Positions 11,729-23,504 of a stretch of DNA of 64,000 bases are shown piece after piece (within the stretch, counting starts at the first letter, position 1; each line of letters opens with the position of its first letter). Under the pieces are notes generated by a model, which saw nothing but the letters and a program-made list of their open reading frames with translations, was not told where the DNA came from and searched no databases. Source of the DNA: Malania oleifera. Taxonomy: Eukaryota; Streptophyta; Magnoliopsida; Santalales; Ximeniaceae. The DNA is taken from positions 38,257,390-38,321,389 of the forward strand of contig NC_080425.1 in assembly GCF_029873635.1 (NCBI RefSeq), read 5' to 3'. The translations under genes were made by a program, and so were the position numbers.

Positions 11729-13529
11729 CAATGTAACTACCTCATAATTTATATATATATATATATATATATATTTTGAAATATAAATTTTTCTGATACT
11801 CTTGCTATGGAAACTTAGGCCTCAAGGGCGCTAGGGTATTATTGTATATAATATCATACCTATGTAGTAGAAACATAAATAATACAACCACATATATCAT
11901 ACAATACCAAAACTCAGTATTTCCATCATATAGTCATAAAATACATCTATCCCTAGTAAAATCTATCTCAAAAATACAAAACTTTACACCATCTTACCCT
12001 GTAACTAGGGTAACCAAGAAATCTTTATCCGTGAGCATGATCTGCTCGCCTAACTAGCTCACCTGAAAAATGATGGAATAATAGGGTGAGTCGACGCTCA
12101 GTAAGTGGAAATGTGCTATTGCTAGTATGTGATGACTAAGTTACATATACTTTAAATAACATCTGAACTATAATAAAGGATAAATCTGTAAAGCATATCT
12201 TACATTTTTTGCAGTTTAAAACATAACTGTATCATCTGAGTTTTCTACTTTTCATACTACTAATATCATACTATATTTTTCAAATATTGTAAAATTGTAC
12301 ACATATACATAACTGTGCTCTATCCCTGGAACTCTATATGTCATTTTTTGACCCTTCATGACAGGGTTGTGCGGGGACTTAACCTGGTCGGCCCTCCAGG
12401 TAAGTCACTATGCTCTACTCTACCTCAGCCTAGCCAAACTGCATCCACTCCTAGGCTCGGGACTGAGTGCTACCTCGTCAAACTGGCCCTCTCAACCTAG
12501 CGAACTGGGGAGCTGCATCCTCTTCGAGCACAGTTTGACGGTACCCACACACTATCTAAGATATGTGGTTGCACTATATCTATATTAGCAATGGTATTGT
12601 GTTCTATATTATGTATCTATATTTGTCTGTAATCTTTTCACAGGGATTTGATATTATTTATATACATATATACTCTTTTACTGTTTTCATCATGTTTCTA
12701 AAATAACCATAACACTATCATTCTGTACTGTAAATACTGTATTATCTGAATAACTGTAGCATCTTGATGCTATACTATATAATCTGTCTATATAATTTGT
12801 CTGTATACTCTGTCTGTATAATCTGTCTGTATACTCTGAGTCTTATGGCATTTAGGATGACATGACATACTGTAAATACTGTATAAACTGATATGTATAA
12901 AAACTGTAGCGTACTAATTCTGAATAAACTGTAATATACTAATCTGAATAAACTTCTGTATATGTATACTGATCTGGATAACTATCTATAACAAACCGTT
13001 CTAAAATACACTGTGATATACATAAATTTTTATGTGTACATACTGTATAGTATGATATGTTGTAAAAAGCTATATAAGTTCTATATCAAAGAAATATTTA
13101 CTTAGGTCACACAAACGTTGAAAATTCTTATTCTGTAAAAGTTGGATAATAAACTGCTATATATAAAATTTCTGCTAATATTGTAAAACTCCTAGCATAG
13201 CATATTTCCCTTACTTAGTTTCTGAAAAGCCCCTATTATACTCTGGCCCTACACCCGCAAGGTTTTCCACTTAATACCCTAAAAACGACATCCCCTAGAA
13301 CAAAATATCAGTATTTTCCTACATACAACATTTCTTATAACTAAAGGGAAATCAGATTCTGAATAAAACACCTTACCTTGAATTTGGAATGAATTTCAAA
13401 CCAACTCCATTAATGATCAGCTCCAGTAGACTTGTAGAGAACTTCATCAGGAGCGTCGTGGTGGCCTCAGATCTTCAATCCGGCGAGAAATGGACCCAGA
13501 ATCGAAGAGAGAAGGAGAGAGGTGTGTTT

Positions 13530-13530
<1 letters not shown>

Positions 13531-13582
<52 letters not shown>
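13531..13582. repeat. (GA)n microsatellite in Gypsy-1 5' LTR
   Basis: About 52 bp of uninterrupted AG dinucleotides. The homologous place in the 3' LTR has about six repeats only, so it expanded after insertion or during copying. Confidence 0.95.
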
Positions 13583-13584
<2 letters not shown>

Positions 13585-13639
13585 TAATTGCACCGAGAAT
13601 TCTGTAAAAAATCTGAGTTTTCACTATGAGACACGTCAC

Positions 13640-13806
13640 CTCGTCGACGAGTCCTAAATAAAGTTCATCGACGAACCTTCTTTCCTTATCGATGAATTTC
13701 AGACATCCAAAACCCCCTCTTGGTATCTTCTCATCGACGAGATGTGCCTTCGTTGATGAGACACTCAAGAACCCTCGTTGATGAAACCCCTTTGTTCATC
13801 GACGAG
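13640..13806 (-). promoter_or_regulatory. CTCGTCGACGAG palindrome cluster, Gypsy-1 5' LTR
   Basis: Same array as in the 3' LTR, starting with the perfect 12-bp palindrome (13640-13651). More copies have decayed at CpG here (TTATCGATGAA, CTCGTTGATGAA, TTCATCGACGAG) than in the other LTR. Confidence 0.55.
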
Positions 13807-14207
13807 GCGCTGAAAAATTCCTGGGCTATTACACAGCCCGGTAAGGATTGTATGTAGAGGTTGAGGTCAGCTTTATGCTAATTGAGCTGGTTGTTTTGGT
13901 GCTGCTCCACCCGTTAAGTGAGCTTATAATTGTAATCCTTGTACTTGTTAGCCAAGGTGGGGACGTAGGTAGTTTGTCGAACCTCAAAAATATTTCTAGG
14001 TGTCATCTCTATTTACTGCTTCGTTGTGCATGCTTAGCTAAATTATTTGAGCTATTTAATTTTCGTTGTATATTTATATTCATTTACTTATCTGTACTAG
14101 ATTGACCCTAGGCTTGCGTAATACTTCTGTTAGGGGATTGACCTAGGGGAGAAAATTTGAAAATACCAATTCACCCCTCCTCTTGGGATTACGGTCAAGC
14201 TAACAAT

Positions 14208-14220
14208 TGGCATCAGAGCC
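14208..14220 (+). other. Primer-binding site of Copia-1 (tRNA-iMet)
   Basis: TGGCATCAGAGCC, one mismatch from TGGTATCAGAGCC, two bases after the LTR end at 14205. Confidence 0.85.
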
Positions 14221-14263
14221 ATGTAGCATAGACTTAATAGTTATTTTGCACATAAGATCTAGG

Positions 14264-15355
14264 ATGACTTATAGCACCGTGATCCCTTTCCCTGAGGGAC
14301 CCTCTTCCACATGACCTCCAATTTTCAGTGGTGTTAATTACACTTTCTGGAAACAGAGGATGCATATCTACCTTCAAAATATAGATTGGAAGGTGTGGAG
14401 AATTGTCTTTATGGGAAATTATGTTCCTATGAAAATAAAGGGTGATACTAGAGTTCCTAAAACTGAGGAAGAATAAAATGATAATGATATGAAAATTGTT
14501 AGTTTGAATGCCACTGTTATGAATAATTTGTATTGTGGTCTTGATGTGAATGGGTTTAATAGAGTAATGAGATGTACTACTGCAGAAGAAATCTGGGATA
14601 AATTAGAAGCCACATATGAATGCACTAGGGATATAAAAGATAGTAGGATAGATATGCTGAATAGTGAATATGAGGCTTTTAGGATGAATGTAGGTGAGTC
14701 CATTCAAAGTGTGTACACTACATTCACACACATTATAAACTCACTGCATGCATTAGGTAAGACCTAGCCTACATATGAGATGATTAGGAAGATCCTTAGA
14801 GGCTTGCCTCCTGTTTGGAAGTTAAGGCTACGACTATTTCTAAGGGTAGAGATCTTAAGGCCATGACATTAAATGAATTGATAGGTTCATTGATCACCTA
14901 TGAACTAGCTATAAATGAGAGACTTAATGAACATAACAGGGTGAAGAAGATGATTGCATTGAAAACTTCCATTAATACATCTAGTGAATGCAGCGAACCT
15001 GATTCTGAGGATGCTATGGCCATGCTAACTAGAAAATTCAGCAAATTCTTCAGGAAGAATAGAAATCCATACAAAAGATATAGGGAGTCTGCATCTGATA
15101 AGGGAGAGTCGAGTAAAATAAAGGAAAAGTAAAATGCTCCTACATGATATAACTGCAACAAGGTTAGGCATATCAAGCCGTATTACCCACTACTGAAAAA
15201 GGATGCTAGGAAAAAGAAGAAAGCCATGAAAGCGGGCCCTTCATGGGATAAACTAAGTAGCAGTGACTCAGACTCAGACTGCAGCGACTCAGAGGTTGCT
15301 AATCTGTGCTTGATGGCACCTGATGATGAGGTGTGTTTGAGATCATCCTCCTCCA
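14264..15355 (+). pseudogene. Copia-1 gag
   Basis: Begins at ATG 14264 (MTYSTVIPFPEG). Capsid motifs of the copia gag family (UBN2 type) follow: NYTFWKQRM near 14335, IVSLNATVMNNLY at 14495, AEEIWDKLEATYE at 14585, LNSEYEAFRM at 14660. Stops lie near 14313, 14475 and 14765, and a frame change near 14815. The zinc knuckle region (about 15150-15190, YNCNKVRHIKPYYP) has lost two of three Cys and so cannot bind zinc. An acidic Ser/Asp tract (15255-15300) closes it. Confidence 0.85.
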
Positions 15356-18300
15356 AGGACAGGTGGTACCCGGACAGTGGGTGAGTACATGACCGACAAC
15401 AAGGAAAAATTTGCTTCAATCACTCCCAAGGATGGAGGGTATGTGAAGTTTGGTGACAATGCAAAGGGACACATCATCGGCGTAGGTAAGGTTGGTAAGG
15501 ATCTTTCCCTGGTTATTGATAATGTTCTATTAGTTGATGGCTTGAAGCATAATTTTTTGAGCATTAGTCAATTGTGTGATAAAGGATATAAAGTTTCATT
15601 TGAAAATGATAAATGTATAGTTGAAAGAAAATCAGATCATAAAATTCTTTTCATTGCATATTGCAATGAAAATGTATATACTACTACTTTTGATAATTTA
15701 GCTTCACAACAAGTAACTTGTTTTTCTGTAATTAATGAAACTAGTTGGTTATGGCATAGGTGCTTAGGACACGCTAGCATGGACTTGTTGTCAAAACTAG
15801 TAAGAAAAGATTTAGTGAAAGGCTTGTCTAAAATATCATATGTGAAAGATAAAATCTATGATGCATGTCAAATGGGTAAGCAAACAAAATCTAGCTTTAA
15901 GAAAAAGCAATTTATATCTACCACTAGACCACTTGAAATGCTTCACTTGAATTTGTTTGGTCCTAATTTTGTGCAAAGTCTTGGTGGAAAATCATATACT
16001 TTTGTCATTGTTGATGACTATTCTAGGTTCACATAGGTGCTATTTCTCTCACATAAAAATGAATCATGTGAACAGTTTACTAAGCTTTGTAGGAGAATTC
16101 AAAATGAAAAAGGCTATAAGATAACTCACATAAGAAGTGATAGAGACATTGAATTTAAAAATGAAGGCATAGAAGATTATTGTGGCCTAGAGGGTATATC
16201 ACACAACTTTTCTACACCTAGGATCCCTAAAAAAAATGGTGTGGTAGAAAGAAAAAATAGGTCTTTATAAGAAATGGGTAGGACTATGTTGAATGAGCAT
16301 AAGCTACCTAAATATTTTTGGGTTGACGCCATAAATACTGCATGTTATGTCATGAATAGGGTGTTGATTAGACCTTCACTAAATAAAACTCCTTATGAAT
16401 TGTGGAACAACCATAGACCTAATATTTCCTATTTTCATGTTTTTGGTTGTAAATGTTTTGTGCTTAGGGATAATGAGCATCTAGGAAAATTTGATTCTAA
16501 ATCTGATGAAGACATTTTCCTAGGTTATTCTCTTAATAGTAAAGTATATAAAGTTTTCAATAAAAGAACCTTAACTGTCATTGCATCTATTCGTGTTGTA
16601 TTTGATGAATCTAATCCGTTTTCTAATAAAAATGATGAAGATGACATTGAAATTAGAAAATGCTTAGACAAGTTATCTATTGAAAACAATGCAAGTGAGA
16701 ATTCATAAATTAATGATAAACCATATAAAGATAATAACAATGAGAATAAAGTTTAGGAGTTGTCTAGGGATTGGAAATTCATTAGAAACCATCCTATAGA
16801 TCAAATCATAGGTGAATCTTCCCGTGGTGTAGCCACAAGATCTTCCTTGAAAAACCTAGCGAGTCATTCTGCTTTCTTGTCCCAAGAAGAATCTAAAAAT
16901 ATTAAAGAAGCAATAGAGGATGAGTCTTGGGTAATGTCCATGCAAGAAGAACTTAATCAATTTGAAAGAAGTAAAGTGTGGACCTTAGTTATAAGGCCTA
17001 ATGATCATACAATTATAGGAACCAAATGGGTATATAGAAATAAGAAAGATGAAAATGGGATAGTAACTAGGAATAACGCTAGACTAGTTGCCCAGGGTTA
17101 TAATCAGGAAGAGGGAATAGATTTTGATGAAACATATGCTCCTGTTGCTAAGATGAAAGCCATTCGTATGCTACTTGCTTATGCCATTTTTAAAAACTTT
17201 AAATTATATCAAATAGATGTTAAAAGTGCATTTATTAATGACTATATTAATGAAGAAGTGTATATAGAACAATCACTCGGTTTTGAAAATCATAAATATC
17301 CAGATCATGTATACCGGTTGTCCAAAGCCTTATATGGATTGAAGCAAGCTCCTAGAGCTTGGTATGAGAGGCTTAGTGGTTTTCTACTAAAAAATAAGTT
17401 TTCCCGTGGCAAAATTGACACTACACTTTTCATCAAATCCAAAAATGATGATTTGCTTATTGTTCAAATTTATGTTGATGATATCTTTTTTGGAGCCACT
17501 AATGATGAGCTGTGTAATGAGTTTGCCAAATGCATGTGAAGTGAATTCGAAATGAGCATGATGAGTAAACTTAGTTTCTTTTTAGGGCTGCAAATTAAAC
17601 AAACTAAATATGGAACTTTCATATGCCAATCTAAATATGTCAGGGAATTGCTAAATAAATTTAATATGGAAGATAGTAAAATTCTTTGTACTCCTATGAG
17701 TTCTTTCGTCAAACTTGATAAAGATGATCAACGAATCCCTATTGATGTGAAATTGTATTGTGGCATGATTGGGAGTCTTCTATATCTTACAGCCAGTAGA
17801 CCTGATATTATATTTAGTGTGTGCATGTGTGCTAGATTTCAGGCCGCTCCTAAGGAATCTCATTTATTAGCAGTTAAATGAATCCTTAGGTATCTAGTTG
17901 GAACCATAGAATTAGGATTTTGGTATCCTAAGCATACAACCTTTGTGATTGTTAGTTATACTGATTCTGACTTTGCCGGTAGTAAGGTTGATAGGAAGAG
18001 TACTAGTGACACTTGTTATTATTTAGGACAATCTCTCATTTCTTGGTTCTCCAAGAAACAAAACTCAGTTGCCTTATCCATGGTCAAAGCATATTATATT
18101 GCAGCTGGAAGTTGTTGTGCTCAAACTCTTTATATGAAACAATAACTTATGGACTTCGGGTTGCACTATGATACAATACCGATTAAATGTAATAATACTA
18201 GTGCAATCAATATTTCAAAGAATCCTATCTCACATTCACGAACTAAACACATTGAGATTAAACATCATTTCCTTCATGATCATGTGCAGAAAGGTGATGT

Positions 18301-18424
18301 GGCACTTGAGTTTGTGTGCACAAATGAACAATGGGCTGACATTTTCACTAAACCACTTCCAGAGGATAGGTTCATACAAATTATACGTGAACTAGGTCTT
18401 ATGCATAGTAGAGATGCTTCCTAG
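15356..18424 (+). pseudogene. Copia-1 pol (protease, integrase, RT, RNase H)
   Basis: Protease has WYPDSG at about 15364-15381, immediately followed by a frame change. A pre-integrase zinc region (LWHRCLGHASM, 15750-15785) and integrase follow. The first catalytic Asp of LDLFGP is Asn here (LNLFGP, near 15952), while SDRD and VVERKN keep the other two. RT runs 16900-17540 with [30 protein letters not shown] and YVDDIFFG. RNase H with TDSDFAGSK and SWFSKKQNSVALS ends at 18424. In-frame stops lie at about 16034, 16268, 16706, 16754, 17537, 17879 and 18143; several replace an expected Trp or Gln codon. The element is dead. Confidence 0.9.
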
Positions 18425-18982
18425 ACATTTGATAGAGTGCATCAACTTAGGGGGAGCTTTCTAACAAATTTTAAGTCTAACAATTGATATAACTATTGGT
18501 ATCTTTCATTGGTTTAGACTTTAAGAATTTACTTGTGTTTTGTAATGCATAATTCTCATATCTATTGCATGTTGATGATTGTATTTATGTTTTATGTCTT
18601 GATCATACTGGAACTATTTGGGTTAAGTAGTTGTGGATAAATTGTTAATCTTAAAACTCAAAATAAGTTATTTAATACAGGCATTTTTGGAAAAATATCC
18701 TATTTTCAAATGGCATGCTTCCAAAATTTTTAAAATTTCCCAAACTTATCCTGTGTATAAATATATCATACCCAATGCCTATGACTATTTATTTTATAGC
18801 CCTTTTTGCTATTGCCAAAAGGGGGAGATAGAGATGAGAGACAAAAATTGGGTAGTACTTAGTACTTGAAAAATTATTTGCATTGAGAGATTTTTTTCAT
18901 TATGCATATTGTCAGGGGGAGCCTTTCAAGGCTATACCCACTTTTTGCATGGTATATTTGTCATCATCAAAAAGGGGGAGAA
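18425..18982 (+). other. Copia-1 3' non-coding region with repeated PPT-like blocks
   Basis: About 560 bp without a gene, so no envelope-like frame. G-rich purine blocks occur at about 18450 (TTAGGGGGAGC), 18814 (AAAAGGGGGAGA), 18914 (CAGGGGGAGCC) and 18969-18982 (AAAAAGGGGGAGAA). The last abuts the 3' LTR and is the true PPT position. Confidence 0.75.
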
Positions 18983-20749
18983 TGTTGACCTCATAGGTCA
19001 CACCCGATTTTGATAATGACAAATACTCAAGTATTTGATGACCATCTAGTTTATGTGTAGGTTTATATTCACAGATACTTTGATGGCACATGAAGTAGAG
19101 CATGAAGACCCTAAAGATCATTTTATGTTGTAATTCATTATTATTCAATTTGGGTTTGTAATAGTAATTAGGGAAAAATGTCTGTAATAAATCTCTACAT
19201 ATTATGCATATAGGCTAATTGTAAGCTCATAGACCTTAGAGAGACCTTAGGTCTCTACACAAGTGCACAAAATAGTCTCCATAATCACTTGCACTATCAG
19301 GGGATTGACTTGAAATAAATTGGACTTAATAAGAAAAAAATGAGAGAGGTCGGGCGATCGAACACTTGAGTTAGGTCAATCGAAGTATAGTCCAGGCGAC
19401 TAAAATGTGGACAGAATGGAATCGCCTCAATTCAGCCAACCGAACCCAGACTCGGGCACCCGAACGTTTAAAAGTTGTTTTTTTAACTGAGTCTATTCGG
19501 GCGACGGAACCAAGGTTCAGCCACCCGAAAACTCTTAGGTTGCTTTTTTTTTTTTTACCAAGGTTAAAAGGCTTAAACATGGTTAAAATTTCTAAATTGC
19601 TTTTAAATAATTCTAATAATACCCTACATGTCCTAAACGGTCATAATTTTCCCAACTTCTATATATAGAGCCTTATTTGTGTGGATTAGTAAGAAATTAA
19701 GAAAATCATTAGTGCAAAATCCTCTTAAACTCAAAATCCTATTTTGCTTATAGTACTTCCAAATACTCTCATACCTTCATTCCTTTGATCAATCTTAGCT
19801 TTGCGAGAGTTTTTGTTTGTGTTATTGCTTAGTATTGATTGCTTAATACTCCCATTACTCTTGTTTGATTGATTGATTTTTTTTGGGGAGTTAAGCAAGG
19901 TTTATCCCACATATTTTATTTGATAAATCTAGTGTTGGGAAAAACCTAGTAGCTTGAGGATCTTTGCATTGTCATTGCAAGATTCCTCTAGCTATCAATT
20001 TTTGTGTGCAAAGGATTTTACAAGATATAATTTTTCAAACAACTCTTGTGCCTATTTATTGAGGAAAATATTTTTTGAGTTGGTTTGAATATTTGATTGA
20101 CATCTTTGAAACCTAATCTAGCATTGATATTTGATATATCTTGTTTCAAAGAAATAACTTGTTTATACACTCTTGAGCATACGTGTGATTATATCTTGTT
20201 GAGTGTTGCTTGCACAAAAATCACATCACAGAACTTACATTACCTATACTGTTGATGTGTGGTTGATTGATTACATTTGGTACATATCTACTTGATTGAG
20301 AAGTATAATCACTGTACCCTATTTGTATTGTGAAAATACTGTTATACTCCAGGTGTGGCCTGAGGGGGCAGTAATCCAACCCGGTAAGGATTGTATGTAA
20401 ATGTTGAGGTCAACCCTGTGCTAATTGACCTGGTTGTTTGGTGCCACTCCACCCGTTAAGTGAGCTTATAGTGGTAATACTTGTACTTGTTAGCCAAGGC
20501 AGGGACATAGGAAGTTTTCTGAACCTCGATAACATTTCTTGGTGTCATCTATATTTACTGCTTTGTTGTGCATGCTTAGCTAAATTATTTGAGCAGTTTA
20601 ATTTATGTTGTATATTTATATTCATTTACTTATCTGCACTAGATTGACCCCCTAGGCTTGTGTAATACTGTTGTTAGGGGATTGACCTAGGGGATAAAAT
20701 TTGAAAATACCAATTCATCACCCTTCTTGGGATTACGGTAAAGCCAACA
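18983..20749 (+). repeat. 3' LTR of Copia-1
   Basis: TGTTGACCTC...AAGCCAACA, 1767 bp. TATATATAG at 19660-19668. It lacks the 180 bp present in the 5' LTR at 3428-3607. The CCAATTCATCACCC module is at 20710-20730. Confidence 0.88.
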
Positions 20750-21244
20750 TACACCACAAGGGAACAAATCCCTTTACGCTCACACAATGCCTTTCCAAAG
20801 GGAACCAATTCCTTAATGCTCACCCAGAGCCTTCATATGGGAAAAAAATCCCCTTTGCTCACACAAAGCCTTCCCATAGGAACCAATCCCTATTGCTCAC
20901 ATAGAGATTTTACAAGAGAACAAATCCCTTAACCCTTGGTTCACAAAGAACCTTTACAAGATGAAAACGATTTACAAACAAAGCTCTTTGAATGAGCTAA
21001 TATTTGATACAATGAAAACCTCACACGAATCTCTTAAGTAATGAATCACCATAGGATTAGAGAGTAAGAGAGATATGGAGCAACCCTTGAGAACTGGCTC
21101 AGGTGGCAAGGGTGGACCTGGACGTGCCTGTGACCCAGGTAGGCGTCCCGGGTTCGATTCCTGCCTTGCTGAGCAAAATCTCGATTTACCTCCCTGTAGT
21201 GCCATGGGGTGGGAACTGTAGGGCGTGGGATTAGTCTCTTTTGT

Positions 21245-23504
21245 TGTTAGCTTTGGTGTATTCCCAAGAGGGGGGGGGGGGTGAATTGGAATTTTCAATT
21301 TTATCATCTAGGTTAAATAAAATGCCTGTTTAAAACAACCTAGGGTCGGTCTATATAATTCCAAATGTGCGGATATATAAGATATGCAGAAATTTATTTC
21401 AAGCGCATCATTCACACAATAACATATGCGTGCGGTAAATATAAAGTTCGGAAATGTAAATAAACACATGATATGTTATCGAGGTTTGGCCAACTGTGCC
21501 TACGTCTCTGCCTCTAGCTTGCAAGCCCGAGGATTCTACTAAAAGCTCACTTAAGGGTGGAGCGACACCAATTACAACCAGGTCAAATTAACACAGGGCT
21601 GACCTCAACCTTAACTAGGTCAATTAGCGGGGCTGACCTCAACCTACACGCCTTAACATGATGATGTACCTAACTTTCCTAACCGGGTCTAAGCCAATCC
21701 GGGACTATTCAAGGACTAGTCTCCCTCTTCAGGCCCGTGCCTAGAAATACAACAGTATTTGAAATATATTGAAATGGTACAGTGATAGTGCTTTCGTGTA
21801 AAGCAGATGTGTACCCAGTTACGCGCAATTACATACACCACAATATAATTTAATATGTAAGCTCAATGTGGTCAATACTTCAACTCTGAAATTTATAAAT
21901 TTACTATCAGTGTAATGAGTGCGTGAGAGTGTGAACACTACAATCTTTGTATCACAAGATGTATTCAATCTAAGTGCTCAAACAAAGATATTAACCAAAC
22001 AATATATATGTATTTATTTATATATATGAAGCTCTAGCTATGTATAAGTTTGGTTTGCAAAAAAAGTTTAATCTTTGTATCCAATTAAAGATACATATTG
22101 TAACAAATATTTTTCTCACACAAACAAATATCTCTTCAAAGATTTATCAAGATAAAACACACTAGATATTTGAAAGCATTTTGAAAATATTTTGCAACCA
22201 AGAACAAATACAATCTTCTCAAGATGTTGCAATGAAGGTGCAATCTTAGAAGATCAAATGAAAGTCTTCTTAGGATAAACTTATTAACAAAGTCTCCTAA
22301 GAATACTTAGGTTTAGCACTCAATGAAAATAAATAAATCAAATATGAATGGGAGAGCAAACCTATTAAATATAAACACTTAATCAACTTACAAAAGATTT
22401 AAGAGATCGAAGAAGGTAAGCATGAGTGAACGGGGAATGGATATGAGTATTATAGGTTTTGGGATTTTTAGAGAATTTCTCTTAATCAATATTTTTAATC
22501 TCATACTAATTTTCCCAAATGAGAGGGTATTTATAGACACCCCTTGAAATATAATCGTTAGGGACCTATTGGGAATAATTAGGAAAGTTTAATGACCTTT
22601 TAAATATTTTAACCCTATTTGAAAAATATTTAACTGTGGTAAAAATTAGGGCAACCCGAGAGGTCCAGTTGACTAGAAATGTTTCGGTCGACCAGGTCAC
22701 ATAGGGTTCGGTCAACCAGAAGGATTTTGAACTAAAGGCTCGGTCGACCAGGAGAGGGTGATTTTTTAATTTTTCGAGGTTCGGTCAACCAGGCCATTTT
22801 GAACTGGCTAGTTCGGTCGACCAGATCACTGGGATTTCTCTCGAGGACCCTCGGTTGACCAGGTAGTTGGAGAACAAAACTGGTTCGGTCGACCAGATGG
22901 TCAATATGTTGACCATAGGGGGTTTCGGTCAATCGGGGGGTTTTGAACTGAGTTGGTTCGGTTGACCAGGACCTTGGTCAATAGTTGACCCAGGTCTGGT
23001 TCGGTCGACCAGGCCAAAATGAACTGAGTTGGCTGGTCGACCGAAAGTGCACCAAGTGTGCATTTCGGTCTCGTCTTGAAATAAACAAACCCTATTCAAG
23101 TGCCTAACAAACATATGTGCAAATGTATGTGTCCTAGGGTCATTTATGTCCAAAATTAAGACACCAAAAAAGTCTGGTGTTGGTCGACCGAAGGGTAAAC
23201 CCTAAGGTCACTTTTAGGTTGCGATTTGTTTGAGCTTACGTATTATCATGTGGGTGATGCATGCAATTATTACAATCAAAGCCCTATTTACTATTACAAA
23301 CCTTTCCTACTTAAATATTATAGACCCGAATATAAATTACAATAAATGAAATATATCTAGGGTCTTCAGGGTCTTCGTTTTCCTCTGGGTCTCCGAGTGC
23401 CATCATAGGATACTACCAAGATAAACCTGCACATCAACTCGACAGTCATTAAATACTTGAGTATTTGTCATAATCAAAACAGGGTATGACCCATAGGGTC
23501 AACA
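21245..23504 (-). repeat. Solo LTR A (Copia-1-related family) inside the SINE
   Basis: TGTTAGCTTTGG...GGGTCAACA, 2260 bp. Read on the minus strand it resembles the Copia-1 LTR at both ends (TGTTGACC start; conserved end module with a poly-C run, here 12 G at about 21271-21282). There is no internal region. Flanks are TTTGT and GCTGT, only three of five identical, so the duplication has decayed or the edge is off by a base or two. TATAAATA on the minus strand at 22528-22535. Confidence 0.8.
22655..23200 (-). promoter_or_regulatory. Array of GGTTCGGTCGACCAGG motifs in solo LTR A
   Basis: About 13 copies, for example near 22682, 22708, 22740, 22781, 22812, 22850, 22883, 22957 and 23000, with inverted copies near 23035 and 23180. 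The GGTCGACC core is a palindrome. Alternatives are GGTCAACC and GGTTGACC, that is, loss of the central CpG on one or other strand. The array starts about 120 bp upstream of the TATA box. Confidence 0.6.

Larger units (their letters stand above)
4623..13833 (-). mobile_element. Gypsy-1, Ty3/gypsy chromovirus (Tekay-like), full length, decayed
   Basis: A 9.2-kb element with terminal TG...CA and a perfect 5-bp target duplication CAGCC (4618-4622 and 13834-13838), inserted in the Copia-1 5' LTR. On the minus strand the order is 5' LTR, PBS, gag, protease, RT, RNase H, integrase, chromodomain, PPT, 3' LTR. RT before integrase identifies Ty3/gypsy. A chromodomain-like segment after integrase (about 6925-7070) and the long LTRs of about 2.1 kb suggest the Tekay/Del clade. 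That clade call is inference; the chromovirus call is stronger. Every domain contains stops or frameshifts. Confidence 0.9.
11732..13833 (-). repeat. 5' LTR of Gypsy-1
   Basis: TGTAACTACC...GCTATTACA, 2102 bp. It carries a long (GA)n run (13531-13582) that is short in the 3' LTR, and a TA repeat at 11751-11773. It lacks the TATA box: CACTATGAGACAC at about 13622-13634 stands where the 3' LTR has 22 extra bp with TATAAATAG. Confidence 0.9.
3061..14205 (+). repeat. 5' LTR of Copia-1, split by Gypsy-1
   Basis: Blocks 3061-4622 and 13839-14205 together match the 3' LTR at 18983-20749. The LTR start is AGTTGACC here instead of TGTTGACC, a mutated terminus. TATATATAG lies at 3914-3922. The 3' end near 14167-14205 carries the CCAATTCACC module and ends in TAACA just before the PBS. 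It has 180 bp that are absent from the 3' LTR, between two GGGYGACCGAAC copies at 3428 and 3608. Confidence 0.85.
3061..20749 (+). mobile_element. Copia-1, full-length Ty1/copia element (SIRE-like), decayed, nested
   Basis: The plus-strand order is 5' LTR (3061-14205, interrupted by Gypsy-1), PBS, gag, protease, integrase, RT, RNase H, PPT, 3' LTR (18983-20749). Flanking duplications are TACAT (3056-3060) and TACAC (20750-20754), four of five identical. Without the nested Gypsy-1 the element is about 8.5 kb. The order integrase before RT defines Ty1/copia. RT and RNase H motifs plus repeated PPT-like blocks suggest the SIRE/Maximus lineage. The coding region has about a dozen stops and at least two frameshifts, so it is inactive. 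Confidence 0.88.

Noticed and set aside
18425-18982. Envelope-like gene after RNase H, as in some SIRE elements
   Set aside because: Only 0.56 kb (0.95 kb in Copia-2) lies between RNase H and the LTR, with no frame of useful length or membrane segment.
21083-21180. Possible tRNA gene
   Set aside because: Internal A and B boxes are present, but the sequence does not fold as a cloverleaf, continues into a SINE body with an A-rich tail, and is bounded by a 17-bp target duplication.
22655-23200. CRISPR-like array
   Set aside because: Motif copies are short, irregularly spaced and degenerate, and lie inside an LTR in eukaryotic DNA.
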